A stretch of DNA of 64,000 bases from UBA11606 sp965243715 (GTDB lineage Bacteria > Actinomycetota > Acidimicrobiia > Acidimicrobiales > Aldehydirespiratoraceae). The notes beneath the pieces were generated by a model. The model was not told the origin of the DNA. It made no database searches and was given only the letters and a program-made list of their open reading frames with translations. Position 1 is the first letter of the stretch, and the number at the start of each line of letters is the position of its first letter. Of the stretch, positions 1-9,003 are shown one piece after another. The stretch lies in contig CBDEVU010000017.1 of NCBI GenBank assembly GCA_965243715.1, positions 372,001 through 436,000 on the forward strand, read 5' to 3'. A program made the position numbers and the translations under genes.

Positions 1-780
1 CGCCTCGGTCGCCGCGGCCACAGCGGCATAGATCACCCGAAACACGTCGTCTTGATCGACGAAACTCATCTCGGCGTCCAACTGCATGAACTCGAATTGT
101 CGATCAGCTCGGAGATCTTCGTCGCGCAGACAACGAGCAATCTGGTAATAGCGATCGATTCCGCCCACCATGCATAGTTGCTTGAACAGTTGAGGACTCT
201 GCGGTAGGGCGTAGAAGCTACCGGGCTCCTTGCGGCTCGGCACTACAAAATCGCGGGCCCCTTCCGGCGTCGACGCGACGAGCATCGGCGTCTCAATCTC
301 GACAAAGCCCTCCGCTTCCATGCTCCGGCGAATCGCCGCGTTGACCGCTGCCCGGGCCCGAAGGTTGTGCTGTAAGCGGTCCTTGCGTAGATCGACGTAG
401 CGGTGACGCAGGCGAATCGTCTCGTCGACATCGGAGCGTTCATCGCGGGGAAACGGGGGTGGCTCCGACTCGGCCAAAATCTCGATCTCGATGACCTCAA
501 CTTCAACTTCGCCGGTCGGGAGATCTCGGTTGACCGTACCCTCCGGACGCGGCCGAACCGTTCCGCTAATCTGGACCACATACTCGCTGCGCAAATCGCG
601 GTTGCCGGGGACCACGCACTGCAGCACCCCAGTACGGTCGCGCAGGTCGATAAAGGCCAGATGTTCGCCGTGCTCGCGGCGCCGGTCGACCCAGCCACAC
701 ACTGTGACAGCACGACCCGCATCGGCCGCGGTGATCGTACCGCACATGTCTGTTCGCATCGAGGTGGAAAGATCCATCAT
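1..780 (-). CDS. aspS: Aspartyl-tRNA synthetase, N-terminal 260 residues (runs off the window)
   Basis: Charges tRNA-Asp (or tRNA-Asp/Asn in non-discriminating forms) in the cytoplasm. The visible part has the N-terminal OB-fold anticodon-binding domain, with CGWVDRRREHG near the start and FIDLRDRTG after it, and then the beginning of the class II catalytic core, with YALPQSPQLFKQ and RYYQIARCLRDEDLRADRQ. The catalytic C-terminal half lies beyond base 1. Two consecutive ATG codons (780 and 777) could start translation; AGGA about 8 bases upstream fits either. It is the last visible gene of the minus-strand housekeeping block, 41 bases after hisS, as in mycobacterial gene order. Function is secure; whether it also acts on tRNA-Asn cannot be judged from this part. 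Confidence 0.95.
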   Translation of the reverse strand, partial: MMDLSTSMRTDMCGTITAADAGRAVTVCGWVDRRREHGEHLAFIDLRDRTGVLQCVVPGNRDLRSEYVVQISGTVRPRPEGTVNRDLPTGEVEVEVIEIEILAESEPPPFPRDERSDVDETIRLRHRYVDLRKDRLQHNLRARAAVNAAIRRSMEAEGFVEIETPMLVASTPEGARDFVVPSRKEPGSFYALPQSPQLFKQLCMVGGIDRYYQIARCLRDEDLRADRQFEFMQLDAEMSFVDQDDVFRVIYAAVAAATEA

Positions 781-821
781 GGGGGTCCTGAGGTTGAATG
801 AACGAGAAAAAAAAGAAGCTG

Positions 822-2099
822 TTACCGAGTGGCGTTGGCAACGGCAACGGCAACGGCGACGGCCAGTTGATCGAGCGAGACACGGCGTTGGCCGGTCTCC
901 CCTCGCAGATCACGCAAGGTGACCTCGCGGGCCGCGACTTCGTCCTCGCCGATGATCGCTGCAAAGGCCGCTCCACTACGGTCGGCTGCCTTCATCTGGG
1001 CCTTCATTGAACGACCGCCGTAGCTACCATCTGCGCCAATGCCCGCGGCCCGCAGTTGATCGCATATCGCCGGCCCATGACCGTCGCCGGTGATATCGAC
1101 GACAAAGACCTTCACCACGGGGGCGGGCATCGCGAACACGCCTTCGGCGTCGCAGGCCAACAAGATGCGATCAACCCCGAGTGCGAAACCGATGCCGGGC
1201 GTGGCCGGACCGCCGAGACTTTCGACTAACCCGTCGTAGCGACCACCGCCGCCGACGGCATTTTGCGCGCCCGTTAGGGCCTCGGCGACAAACTCGAACG
1301 TGGTTCGGGTGTAATAATCAAGTCCCCGAACGAGTCGGGGGGAGATCTCGTAGGCGATGCCCAACCGGTCGAGACCTTTACCGACCGCCCCGAAGTGTTC
1401 GGCGCTGTCGTCACTGAGATAATCAACCATGACAGGGGCGCGATCAATGATGGACTGATCTTGGGGTCGCTTAGAATCGAGAACCCGCAGCGGGTTACGG
1501 TCGAGGGTGATCTGGCTCGCTGGCGACAGAGCGGCTCGATTGTTGTGCAAATAGCACAAAAGGGCAGCCATATAAGCAGGACGACTGTGCATATCGCCCA
1601 AGCTATTTAGTAGCAGGCGAACCCGGGTGAGGCCGAGCGAGGCGTAGAACCGTCCGGCCAAGGCAATGACATCGACGTCGGCTTGAGGATCGTCGGCCCC
1701 TAGGGTTTCCACTCCGACCTGGGTGAACTGGCGATAGCGCCCCGCTTGAGGCTGTTCGTAGCGGAACTGAGGACCCTCGTACCAAACCTTCCACGGGGGA
1801 ACAGGCCTATGTTCGGCGTAGGCGCGACATATCGACGCCGTGAGTTCGGGGCGCAGAGCAAGATGTTGGGGCGGTTCGCCCTTATCGAAGAAGTCGAACA
1901 TCTCCTTACTCACCACGTCGGTGGCCTCGCCTAAGCGCCGAAACACGCCGATATCTTCAAACAGCGGCGAGACAACTTCGCCAAAGCCGCTTAGTTCGGC
2001 CTGCCGGGCAAACGCATCGACTAGCGCTCGACGGCGACTCGACTCGGGGGGAAGAATGTCGCGGGTGCCCTTGGGAGCCCGAAAAGTTGGCTCCGCCAT
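822..2099 (-). CDS. hisS: Histidyl-tRNA synthetase
   Basis: Attaches histidine to tRNA-His. The 425-residue protein has the normal family length. Class II hallmarks are visible: an N-terminal KGTRDILPP, motif 2 region FRYEQPQAGRYRQF, the HisA signature LVRGLDYYTRTTFEF, a glycine-rich AVGGGGRYDGL, and a C-terminal anticodon-binding domain around YGGRSMKAQMKAADRSGA. The ATG shares one base with the rel stop codon (TGATG), which implies translational coupling. The last dozen residues are an unusual alternating Val-Ala run encoded by a short GCAACG-type repeat, probably a slippage-derived tail outside the conserved fold. Confidence 0.96.
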   Translation of the reverse strand: MAEPTFRAPKGTRDILPPESSRRRALVDAFARQAELSGFGEVVSPLFEDIGVFRRLGEATDVVSKEMFDFFDKGEPPQHLALRPELTASICRAYAEHRPVPPWKVWYEGPQFRYEQPQAGRYRQFTQVGVETLGADDPQADVDVIALAGRFYASLGLTRVRLLLNSLGDMHSRPAYMAALLCYLHNNRAALSPASQITLDRNPLRVLDSKRPQDQSIIDRAPVMVDYLSDDSAEHFGAVGKGLDRLGIAYEISPRLVRGLDYYTRTTFEFVAEALTGAQNAVGGGGRYDGLVESLGGPATPGIGFALGVDRILLACDAEGVFAMPAPVVKVFVVDITGDGHGPAICDQLRAAGIGADGSYGGRSMKAQMKAADRSGAAFAAIIGEDEVAAREVTLRDLRGETGQRRVSLDQLAVAVAVAVANATR

Positions 2100-4336
2100 C
2101 AGCGAGTCGCCGCTCCGGGCAGAACCCGGTACGCCTCGTAGACCGACTCCACGCCAAGCAACGACGACAACACGGAGTCGAGTTGGTTGAGATCAGCCAA
2201 CTCAAACTCGAAGCGGATTTTTGCGACGGCATCGTCGCCTGTCTCACTATCCACGCCGAGGACGTTAATGCCATGTTCGGCGAGGATCTTGGCCACATCG
2301 AGGAGGAGCGAGTTGCGATCGAGGGCCAGAACTTCGATCACGGTGAGAAACCGGCCGGTGTGCTTGGCGTCCCACTCGACATCGATGAGTCGGTCCGGTT
2401 GCCCTTGGGACAGTTCTGAGGCGTTGAGGCAGTCGCAGCGATGAACCGACACTCCCCGACCACGTGTGACAAAGCCCAAGATCTCGTCGGGCGGCACCGG
2501 TGAGCAGCATCGAGACAAGCGGATCATAATGTCGTCAAGACCCTCGACATGGACACCGGCCGATTGGGTCGGGCGCCTCCGAGACCCGCTACGACGACTG
2601 ACCGTGGTCGGAAGCCGATCGAGAGGGGAAGCCCCTTCGTCTTCGTCGCCACGCAGGGCGCGACCGATGCGGTCCGCTACCGTAGATGCGCTCACGTGCC
2701 CCTCGCCGATGGCCGCGAAGAGGGTGTCGTTGTCGACGTAGTTCATCGACATCCGCACCTCGACGAACACCTCTTCTTTCAGCACTCGACGAGCGGGAAG
2801 ACCTTCGCGCCGGAGGGTCAAAATGAGATCCTCGAGACCGTGCTCGATTGCGTCCTCGCGTCGTTCTCGGGTGTACCACTGTTTGATCTTGTTGGCCGCT
2901 CGACGGCTAGCTACGAACTTCAACCAGTCACGCGACGGGCCCGCCCCTTCAACCTTTGACGTGAACACCTCGACGGTATCGCCCGACTCGAGACGGGTAT
3001 CGAGCGGGAGGAGGCGCCCGTTGACCTTGGAGCCAATGCACGCGTGTCCGACATCGGTGTGGATCGTGTAGGCAAAATCAACCGGAGTGGCACCGACAGG
3101 CAGCTCTAGCACCTTGCCTTTGGGGGTAAAGACGAACACCTCATCTTGATCGAGATCGAACTTAAGGTTCGACATGAACTCCGACGGATCAGAGGTCTCC
3201 TGTTGCCATTCAACGATGCGGCTGAGCCAGGCAAGATCGCCCTCCGGCGACTGTTTTTTGTAATCCCAGTGCGCGGCGACGCCGTACTCAGCTCGGGCGT
3301 GCATTTCGCGGGTGCGTAACTGGACTTCGACCGACTTTCCCTGCGGCCCCACTACCGTGGTGTGCAACGACTGATACAGGTTGAACTTCGGCATGGCGAT
3401 ATAATCTTTGAAGCGGCCCTGCACCGGTCGCCACGTGGCGTGGATCGAGCCAAGGGCGCCGTAACAATCACGGACTGACCCAACAATGACCCGGAGGGCC
3501 ACGAGGTCGAAGATCTCATCGAACGAACGGCCCTTCACTACCATCTTTTCGTAGATGGACCAGAGATGTTTGGGCCGGCCGTCAACCTCGGCTCGAATCC
3601 CGAGTTCGGCGAGGCGAGCTTGAACGCCACCAATGACTTGAGTGAGGTAGATGTCACGCTCCGGGGTCCGCTGTTCGACCATCTGATCGATCTCCGCGTA
3701 ACGGCGAGAATGCAAGGCGGCGAAGGAGAGATCCTCAAGTTGCTGCTTGAGATCTTGCATCCCGAGTCTGTGAGCTAGCGGGGCGTACACATCGAGCGTT
3801 TCTCGCGCTATTCGCTCCTGTTTAAACTGCGGCAACGCGGCGATGGTCTGCAGGTTGTGCAGTCGGTCGGCCAACTTGATGATGAGCACCCGGATATCGC
3901 GGGCAATCGCCACGATCATCTTACGCATCGTGGCGGCCTGATGGTCTTCTTTGGTGTCGTAGTGAACTCGGTCGAGTTTGGTAACTCCGTCGACTATCTG
4001 GGCGAGTTCGGCACCGAAATCGCGCTCGAGATCCTCGAGGCTGACGGCGGTGTCCTCCACCGCGTCGTGCAGCAAGGCCCCGGCAACGGCGGTGTCATCG
4101 AGGCCTTGGCGGGCCACGATCGTGGCCACGGCGACAGGATGACGAATGTAGGGCTCACCGCTTTTGCGGTTCTGGCCCGCGTGAGCGGCATTGGCAATCG
4201 TAAACGCCTGCTCGATCGTGGTGACACTAGCTTTAGGATGATGCTCGCGAAACGCCGCGAGGAGATCAGCAATCTCCGCCGCGGCGGGCCGATTAGCGGT
4301 CCGTCGCCAAGGCAAGACGCGGGTAACGGTCGCCAT
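2099..4336 (-). CDS. rel: Bifunctional (p)ppGpp synthetase/hydrolase, Rel/SpoT family
   Basis: Makes and degrades the stringent-response alarmone (p)ppGpp. At 745 residues it is full length. An N-terminal HD hydrolase domain keeps the metal-binding HDAVEDT (about residues 90-96) and LADRLHNLQT. The synthetase domain follows, with GRFKDYIAMPKFNLYQSLHT and EYGVAAHWDYK. A TGS domain (about 400-460, starting VFVFTPKGKVLELP) and a C-terminal ACT domain (about 670-740) are also present. The intact HD motif suggests that both activities are retained, as in single-copy actinobacterial Rel. It starts directly after the apt stop codon, the usual actinobacterial apt-rel pair. Confidence 0.95.
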   Translation of the reverse strand: MATVTRVLPWRRTANRPAAAEIADLLAAFREHHPKASVTTIEQAFTIANAAHAGQNRKSGEPYIRHPVAVATIVARQGLDDTAVAGALLHDAVEDTAVSLEDLERDFGAELAQIVDGVTKLDRVHYDTKEDHQAATMRKMIVAIARDIRVLIIKLADRLHNLQTIAALPQFKQERIARETLDVYAPLAHRLGMQDLKQQLEDLSFAALHSRRYAEIDQMVEQRTPERDIYLTQVIGGVQARLAELGIRAEVDGRPKHLWSIYEKMVVKGRSFDEIFDLVALRVIVGSVRDCYGALGSIHATWRPVQGRFKDYIAMPKFNLYQSLHTTVVGPQGKSVEVQLRTREMHARAEYGVAAHWDYKKQSPEGDLAWLSRIVEWQQETSDPSEFMSNLKFDLDQDEVFVFTPKGKVLELPVGATPVDFAYTIHTDVGHACIGSKVNGRLLPLDTRLESGDTVEVFTSKVEGAGPSRDWLKFVASRRAANKIKQWYTRERREDAIEHGLEDLILTLRREGLPARRVLKEEVFVEVRMSMNYVDNDTLFAAIGEGHVSASTVADRIGRALRGDEDEGASPLDRLPTTVSRRSGSRRRPTQSAGVHVEGLDDIMIRLSRCCSPVPPDEILGFVTRGRGVSVHRCDCLNASELSQGQPDRLIDVEWDAKHTGRFLTVIEVLALDRNSLLLDVAKILAEHGINVLGVDSETGDDAVAKIRFEFELADLNQLDSVLSSLLGVESVYEAYRVLPGAATR

Positions 4337-4873
4337 CTAGCCCTCCACCAAGAGCAGCGACTCAATCCGCTGCTCCCCGACTTTGGCCCGACCGTCGAGC
4401 GCGGCGAGTTCCAGCAAAAACGAACACCCGGCCACCTCTCCACCGAGGCGCGAAACTAAAGTGATGGCCGCAGCCGCGGTTCCCCCAGTGGCCAAGACGT
4501 CATCGAGCACCACTACATGGTCGCCGGGGCTGATGGCGTCGTCGTGGATCTCGACATGATCGGTGCCGTATTCGAGTGCGTAGGGCTCAGAGATGGTCGA
4601 GCCGGGAAGCTTCCCCGCCTTGCGAATGGGCACGAAACCAACGCCTAGCGCGTGAGCGACGGGCGAGCCGAGGATAAAGCCGCGCGCCTCAATGCCTACC
4701 ACTACATCAACCTCGGTAGCTCGCCACGGCGCGGCAAGAGCGGCAATGCAAGACGCCAGAGCAGTGCCATCGGCGAGCAAGGGGGTGATGTCTTTGAACA
4801 CGATGCCAGGCGACGGATAGTCGGCAATGTCGCGGATCAAGGACCGCATTTCGGCGGAAGAAAGGTCGCCCAT
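4337..4873 (-). CDS. apt: Adenine phosphoribosyltransferase
   Basis: Salvages adenine by joining it to PRPP to give AMP. The 178-residue protein has the typical length. The PRPP-binding loop VVVLDDVLATGGTA is intact, and the adenine-side segment PSPGIVFKDITPLL and the GIEARGFILGSPVA motif match the family. It lies between secF and rel; its stop codon (TAG) is followed at once by the rel ATG, so the two are probably translated together. The order secD-secF-apt-rel is also that of mycobacteria. Confidence 0.94.
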   Translation of the reverse strand: MGDLSSAEMRSLIRDIADYPSPGIVFKDITPLLADGTALASCIAALAAPWRATEVDVVVGIEARGFILGSPVAHALGVGFVPIRKAGKLPGSTISEPYALEYGTDHVEIHDDAISPGDHVVVLDDVLATGGTAAAAITLVSRLGGEVAGCSFLLELAALDGRAKVGEQRIESLLLVEG

Positions 4874-4892
4874 GAGCTAACCGTACCTCCGC

Positions 4893-5993
4893 TTAGTTCT
4901 TCTTCTTTTTGCGAGGTTTGGGGGGTTGGCCGGTGGGCCCGCCTTCCCGTTTGGGTCCTGATCGACCTTGGCGAGCGACTTGGGATGGAATGCCGCCCAA
5001 CGCAACGTCGCTCGCACTGACCTGTCGAGTACCGCCATCGGCGCGCCCCGAGCGAGCGACGACCTTGCGGGCTACCGCTTGATTGTCGGCTTCGCGTTCT
5101 TTCATGTAGGCCAGCAAAGACGATGCCAAAAAGATCGACGAGTAGGTACCGACCAAAATACCGACGAGCAAAGCAATGGCGAACTCCTGAAGAGTCAAGG
5201 CACCCAAGAAGAACGAGCCAATCACCAGCATCGAAAACACCGGCAGCATCGAGGTAATCGAGGTGTTGACCGAGCGCATCAGTACCTGATTCAGCGACAG
5301 GTTCATCATCTCGGTGTAGGTGTAGCGGCCGGTGGCGGCCAGCCTCCCACCCACTTCGCGCACCTTGTCGTACACGACAATGGTGTCGTAAAGCGAGTAG
5401 CCCATGATGGTGAGAAAGGCAATGACGGTCGCCGGGGTGACCTCGAATTGGAACACCGCATAAACCCCGACCGACAAGATGATGTCGTGGGCGACCGCTA
5501 CTAGCGCCCCAACCGCCATCTTCCATTCAAGGCGGATGGCGATGTAGCCCGCCACGATTATGAAGAACCAAATTAGGGCGTTACGGGCTTTGGCTGTGAT
5601 TTGGTCGCCCCACGATGGACCCACGGTGGTGACGCTCACGTCGGTGATATCGACCCCGGCTAGGTCGGCGAGGTGAGCGCTAATGCCTTGGACATCTTCA
5701 ACTGAGTCGAGATCAGCGCGCACCCGAATGGAGTCGCCGCCCACGGTCTGGATCTTCGCCGCCGCGGCGTCGGTGTCACTGAGCGCATCGCGGGCGTCGG
5801 CTACGGACACGTGCGGCGCCGCAACCTCCCACGACGTACCGCCCTCGAACTCGATGCCGAGATTGAGGCCCTGGAACAGCAGCGACGCTAGGGCCACCAC
5901 TACCAGAACCGTTGAGCCGATGATGGCCTTGCGCCACATCGCCGGGAAATCGAAGTGATGTTCACCTCGGTATAACGTGCGGAAAATGCTCAT
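4893..5993 (-). CDS. secF: Protein translocase subunit SecF
   Basis: Membrane partner of SecD that uses the proton motive force to help the Sec translocon move proteins across the membrane. The 366-residue protein has a first transmembrane helix, the periplasmic-domain signature LNLGIEFEGGTSWEV and five further C-terminal helices. These include the conserved stretch around TVIAFLTIMGYSLYDTIVVYDKVRE. The last 50 or so residues form a polar, Lys/Arg-rich cytoplasmic tail ending in a basic run. The ATG overlaps the secD stop codon by four bases (ATGA). Confidence 0.95.
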   Translation of the reverse strand: MSIFRTLYRGEHHFDFPAMWRKAIIGSTVLVVVALASLLFQGLNLGIEFEGGTSWEVAAPHVSVADARDALSDTDAAAAKIQTVGGDSIRVRADLDSVEDVQGISAHLADLAGVDITDVSVTTVGPSWGDQITAKARNALIWFFIIVAGYIAIRLEWKMAVGALVAVAHDIILSVGVYAVFQFEVTPATVIAFLTIMGYSLYDTIVVYDKVREVGGRLAATGRYTYTEMMNLSLNQVLMRSVNTSITSMLPVFSMLVIGSFFLGALTLQEFAIALLVGILVGTYSSIFLASSLLAYMKEREADNQAVARKVVARSGRADGGTRQVSASDVALGGIPSQVARQGRSGPKREGGPTGQPPKPRKKKKN

Positions 5994-7495
5994 TGCAGCG
6001 CCTTCCCGCTAGGGATACCGAACCGTGTTGGGTGATCGGCCAGGGTGGTATCACGGTGCGCCATGAGTCGGATGGAGGGACCCATAAAGAAGTACGTGGC
6101 GACAAGATCGAGCACGGTGGCTAGGCCGAGGAAAAGGGCGAAGCCTTTCACCTGACCGACCGTGAGGAAGTACAAAACGACCGCCGCAATAAGGCTAGCC
6201 ACGTCGGCTTTCACGATGGTGGAGTAAGCCACCGGGAACGCTCGGTCGACCGACGAACGCAAAGAATGTCCGTTCTTGACGTCCTCTTTGACGTGTTCAA
6301 AATAGACCACGTTGGAGTCCACCGACACCCCGACCGAAACAATGAGCCCGGTGACACCGGCTAGGGTGAGGGCCAGACCTTGGGACTCGCCCAGCCAGGC
6401 CACGATGGTCCACAGCAAGGCACCGGAGATCAACAAACTCAAGATGGCAACGATGCCGAGCAATCGGTAGTAGGCAACAAGGTAGACCGAAACGAGCGCC
6501 AGACCAATGAGGCCCGCGACAATGCCCGCGTCGAGGGCGTCCTCACCCAAGGTGGAGGAGACGATTCGGCTCTCCTGCGCTTCGAGTTCGAGCGGCAACG
6601 CCCCAAAGCGAAGAACGAGTGCTAAGTCCTTGGCCTCTTCCTCGGTGAACGAACCACTGATGGTGATGACGTCGCGCTGAAACGATGGCGCGTTGATGCG
6701 CGGCGCGCTCTCAACTAAGCCATCAATCTCGATGGCGACGCTGGCCCCAGGACAACTGCTAGTGATGTTAAAACAGGCGGCGGCCAGGCTGTTGAAATCA
6801 TCAATGCCGGGCGAACCCGAGTTGAAGGTGGGGTTGACCGCCCAGCCGGTTTGCACACTGAACCGAGCCGACGCGGTCTCCAGCGTCTCGCCCGTAACCC
6901 GCTGGCCTGGCTTGGCGGATTGATCGATCGCCAGCGGCACCGGACCAAGGCGTAAACGGCCCGAGAAAGTGTCGTTGCCTTTGGTGCGAAGCACGGTGGG
7001 TTCGTCTGGCGCGGCGTCGGGGGTGAGAGCCCAGCGATCGACGGTGGCCTGGATCTGTGCCAGCGACTCGGCATCGAGTTCGCCTGGGTCCGCCAGCAGC
7101 GCCTCGGCGGCCGTGATCTCAGCTTCCACCCCGGGCGAAGCGAACTCGAGAACGGGTCGGAAGCGCAGTTCTGCAGTCTGGCCCACCAACTCAATAGCCC
7201 GAGCTTGATCGTCGACGCCTGGGATCTGGACGAGGATCGTTTCGCCCTGCCGGGTGACTTCTGGTTCGCGCACCCCGAGGCCATCAACGCGGTTACGGAT
7301 GATTTCGACTGCCTGATCGAGCGTTTCTTCGATTATCTCAGTGCCATCCTCGGACGCCACCGGCTCCAAGACGACCGATGCGCCCCCTTGGAGGTCGAGT
7401 CCCAGCAAGGGTTCATTGCCTGAGGTAATGGTGTACACGATTCCCGCGACGGCAAGCACAACAATGCTCGCAACGTGAATGACCTGACGGCGCAT
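5990..7495 (-). CDS. secD: Protein translocase subunit SecD
   Basis: Works with SecF in the late, PMF-driven step of Sec export. The 501-residue protein shows the N-terminal helix, the family hallmark LLGLDLQGGASVVLEP, a periplasmic P1 domain, a second conserved segment (INAPSFQRDVITISGSF) and five C-terminal helices. Those helices carry the SVGVSVDSNVVYFEHVKED motif typical of RND-type SecD. It lies just after yajC and overlaps secF by four bases, so yajC-secD-secF form a standard operon. Confidence 0.95.
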   Translation of the reverse strand: MRRQVIHVASIVVLAVAGIVYTITSGNEPLLGLDLQGGASVVLEPVASEDGTEIIEETLDQAVEIIRNRVDGLGVREPEVTRQGETILVQIPGVDDQARAIELVGQTAELRFRPVLEFASPGVEAEITAAEALLADPGELDAESLAQIQATVDRWALTPDAAPDEPTVLRTKGNDTFSGRLRLGPVPLAIDQSAKPGQRVTGETLETASARFSVQTGWAVNPTFNSGSPGIDDFNSLAAACFNITSSCPGASVAIEIDGLVESAPRINAPSFQRDVITISGSFTEEEAKDLALVLRFGALPLELEAQESRIVSSTLGEDALDAGIVAGLIGLALVSVYLVAYYRLLGIVAILSLLISGALLWTIVAWLGESQGLALTLAGVTGLIVSVGVSVDSNVVYFEHVKEDVKNGHSLRSSVDRAFPVAYSTIVKADVASLIAAVVLYFLTVGQVKGFALFLGLATVLDLVATYFFMGPSIRLMAHRDTTLADHPTRFGIPSGKALQ

Positions 7496-7498
7496 GTT

Positions 7499-7831
7499 CT
7501 ACTCGTCGATGTCGGCGAGTTCGTCCGCCGCATCTCCGGCATCGTCTTCGTCATCATCGTCGTCATCGTCGTCATCATCGTCGTCATCTTTGACGACTTC
7601 GGCGATGGAAGTCTTGGCCATTTTGAGTTCCACCTCGGGCGCCACCTCGATCCAGATGATGTCACCGTCGATTTCGGCCACCGCGCCGTGAATGCCAGAG
7701 TTGGTTACGACAAGATCACCGGGCTCCAGTCGGCGTAATAGCGCGGCATGGGCCTTCATACGGCGCTGCTGCGGGGCAATCATCAGTGCGTACATCGCAC
7801 CAACGACAACGAGAAGAAAGAGGATTTCCAT
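7499..7831 (-). CDS. yajC: YajC-family Sec accessory protein with poly-aspartate tail
   Basis: Small single-pass membrane subunit that associates with SecDF. I start it at the ATG at 7831, giving 110 residues that begin MEILFLLVVVGAMYALMIAP and match the family helix plus PQQRRMKAH. A longer reading from 7903 only adds non-homologous residues. After the usual SH3-like cytoplasmic region (DLVVTNSGIHGAVAEIDGDIIWIEVAP), the protein ends in a very acidic tail with more than ten consecutive aspartates, encoded by a GAC/GAT triplet run. Acidic tails occur in actinobacterial YajC, but such a pure Asp run is unusual and may vary in length. Confidence 0.9.
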   Translation of the reverse strand: MEILFLLVVVGAMYALMIAPQQRRMKAHAALLRRLEPGDLVVTNSGIHGAVAEIDGDIIWIEVAPEVELKMAKTSIAEVVKDDDDDDDDDDDDDEDDAGDAADELADIDE

Positions 7832-7887
7832 AGCGTTCTGAGTCCCAAAGTTCGGGCGGCCCGACAAGTTTAGCCGCGGGTCAGAGG

Positions 7888-9003
7888 CTATCGCCGAGAC
7901 CACACCTCGTGGACACCGCGCCGAAACTCGTCGAACGTTACCGCTCGGATCGAATCAGCCATCTGGTCCATGAATCGTAACAGCCAGGCAAGGTTGTGCA
8001 ACGTGATGAGACGCGCCGCGGTGGGTTCCTTGGTCAACAACAGGTGCCGCAAATAACCTTTCGACCAGCGAGCGGCGGGACTTTCGGGCCAGGTCGGGTC
8101 GAGGGGTTCGTCGCTCCTCGCGAACTCGGCTCGCCTGAGGTTGTAACGCCCCGCGTTACTGAGAACCGTACCGTGGCGGGCGAGTCGGGTGGGCAGGACA
8201 CAGTCAAACATGTCAACCCCTCGGGCGACCGCTTCGACCATACCGATCGGGTCACCGAGGCCCATAAAATAACGCGGTTGGTCGGTCGGCAAGTAGTCCA
8301 AACAAGCATCGAGACCATGAAGCATTTCTTGACGGTTCTCCCCCACCGAGAGTCCGCCCACCGCATAGCCGTCAAAATCGAGAGCCACGATACGTTCGGC
8401 GCTTTCCTTACGCATCGACTCGTTGGTAGCACCCTGGACGATTCCGAACTGCGATTGCCGCACCGAAGCATCGGCGTGGTTCAGAAAATGGGCCCGACCA
8501 CGTTCCGCCCACCGTGCGGTACGGTCGACGGCGGCGCGCACTACCTGCTCATCGGCAACTGATGACGGGCAGACATCAAGAACCATCTGAATGTCGGCCC
8601 CGATTAGCGCCTGCACGTCGACGGCCTTCTCCGGGGTGAGAAGATGGGTTGAGCCGTCGTAGATGGATCTAAAGGTCGCTCCGTCGTTGTCGACGTGGGG
8701 CGAGAGGGAAAAGATCTGAAACCCTCCGCTGTCAGTTAGGTACTGGCCATCCCAGTCGGCGAAGCGGTGCAGTCCGCCGAGTTCGGCCACCGTTTCGGCC
8801 CCCGGTCGCAGCATCAGGTGATACGTATTGGCCAAGATGACTTGAGCCCCGAGCTTTTCTATGTCGTTGGACGCGAGGTGACGAATTGCCCCGCGACTGC
8901 CTACCGGCATGAAGCGCGGCGTCGTGAACGAGCCCCGCGCGGTGCGGACTAGGCCACAACGAGCGTCGCCATCGCGGGCCGTTTCCATGAACCGAGCCTT
9001 CAC
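7888..9003 (-). CDS. tgt: tRNA-guanine transglycosylase lacking the zinc-binding cysteines
   Basis: Exchanges G34 of GUN-anticodon tRNAs for a 7-deazaguanine (preQ1 or queuine). The 371-residue protein has the normal length, and both catalytic aspartates are present: D91 in LTDSGGFQIFSL and D267 in VDMFDCVLPTR. The structural zinc site, normally Cys-x-Cys-x2-Cys followed by a His, is replaced. The aligned positions are W305, E307 and A310, and only H336 remains (TLHN). The rest of that subdomain (SKGYLRHLLLT) still aligns, so this is substitution rather than truncation. It overlaps queA by four bases, which supports a role in queuosine synthesis. Loss of zinc may reflect a lineage variant that is still folded, or altered activity. 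Confidence 0.9.
   Translation of the reverse strand: MKARFMETARDGDARCGLVRTARGSFTTPRFMPVGSRGAIRHLASNDIEKLGAQVILANTYHLMLRPGAETVAELGGLHRFADWDGQYLTDSGGFQIFSLSPHVDNDGATFRSIYDGSTHLLTPEKAVDVQALIGADIQMVLDVCPSSVADEQVVRAAVDRTARWAERGRAHFLNHADASVRQSQFGIVQGATNESMRKESAERIVALDFDGYAVGGLSVGENRQEMLHGLDACLDYLPTDQPRYFMGLGDPIGMVEAVARGVDMFDCVLPTRLARHGTVLSNAGRYNLRRAEFARSDEPLDPTWPESPAARWSKGYLRHLLLTKEPTAARLITLHNLAWLLRFMDQMADSIRAVTFDEFRRGVHEVWSRR

Noticed and set aside
3580..3600. GGCTCGAATCCC resembling a tRNA T-loop
   Set aside because: It lies inside the rel coding sequence and no acceptor or anticodon stem can be drawn around it.
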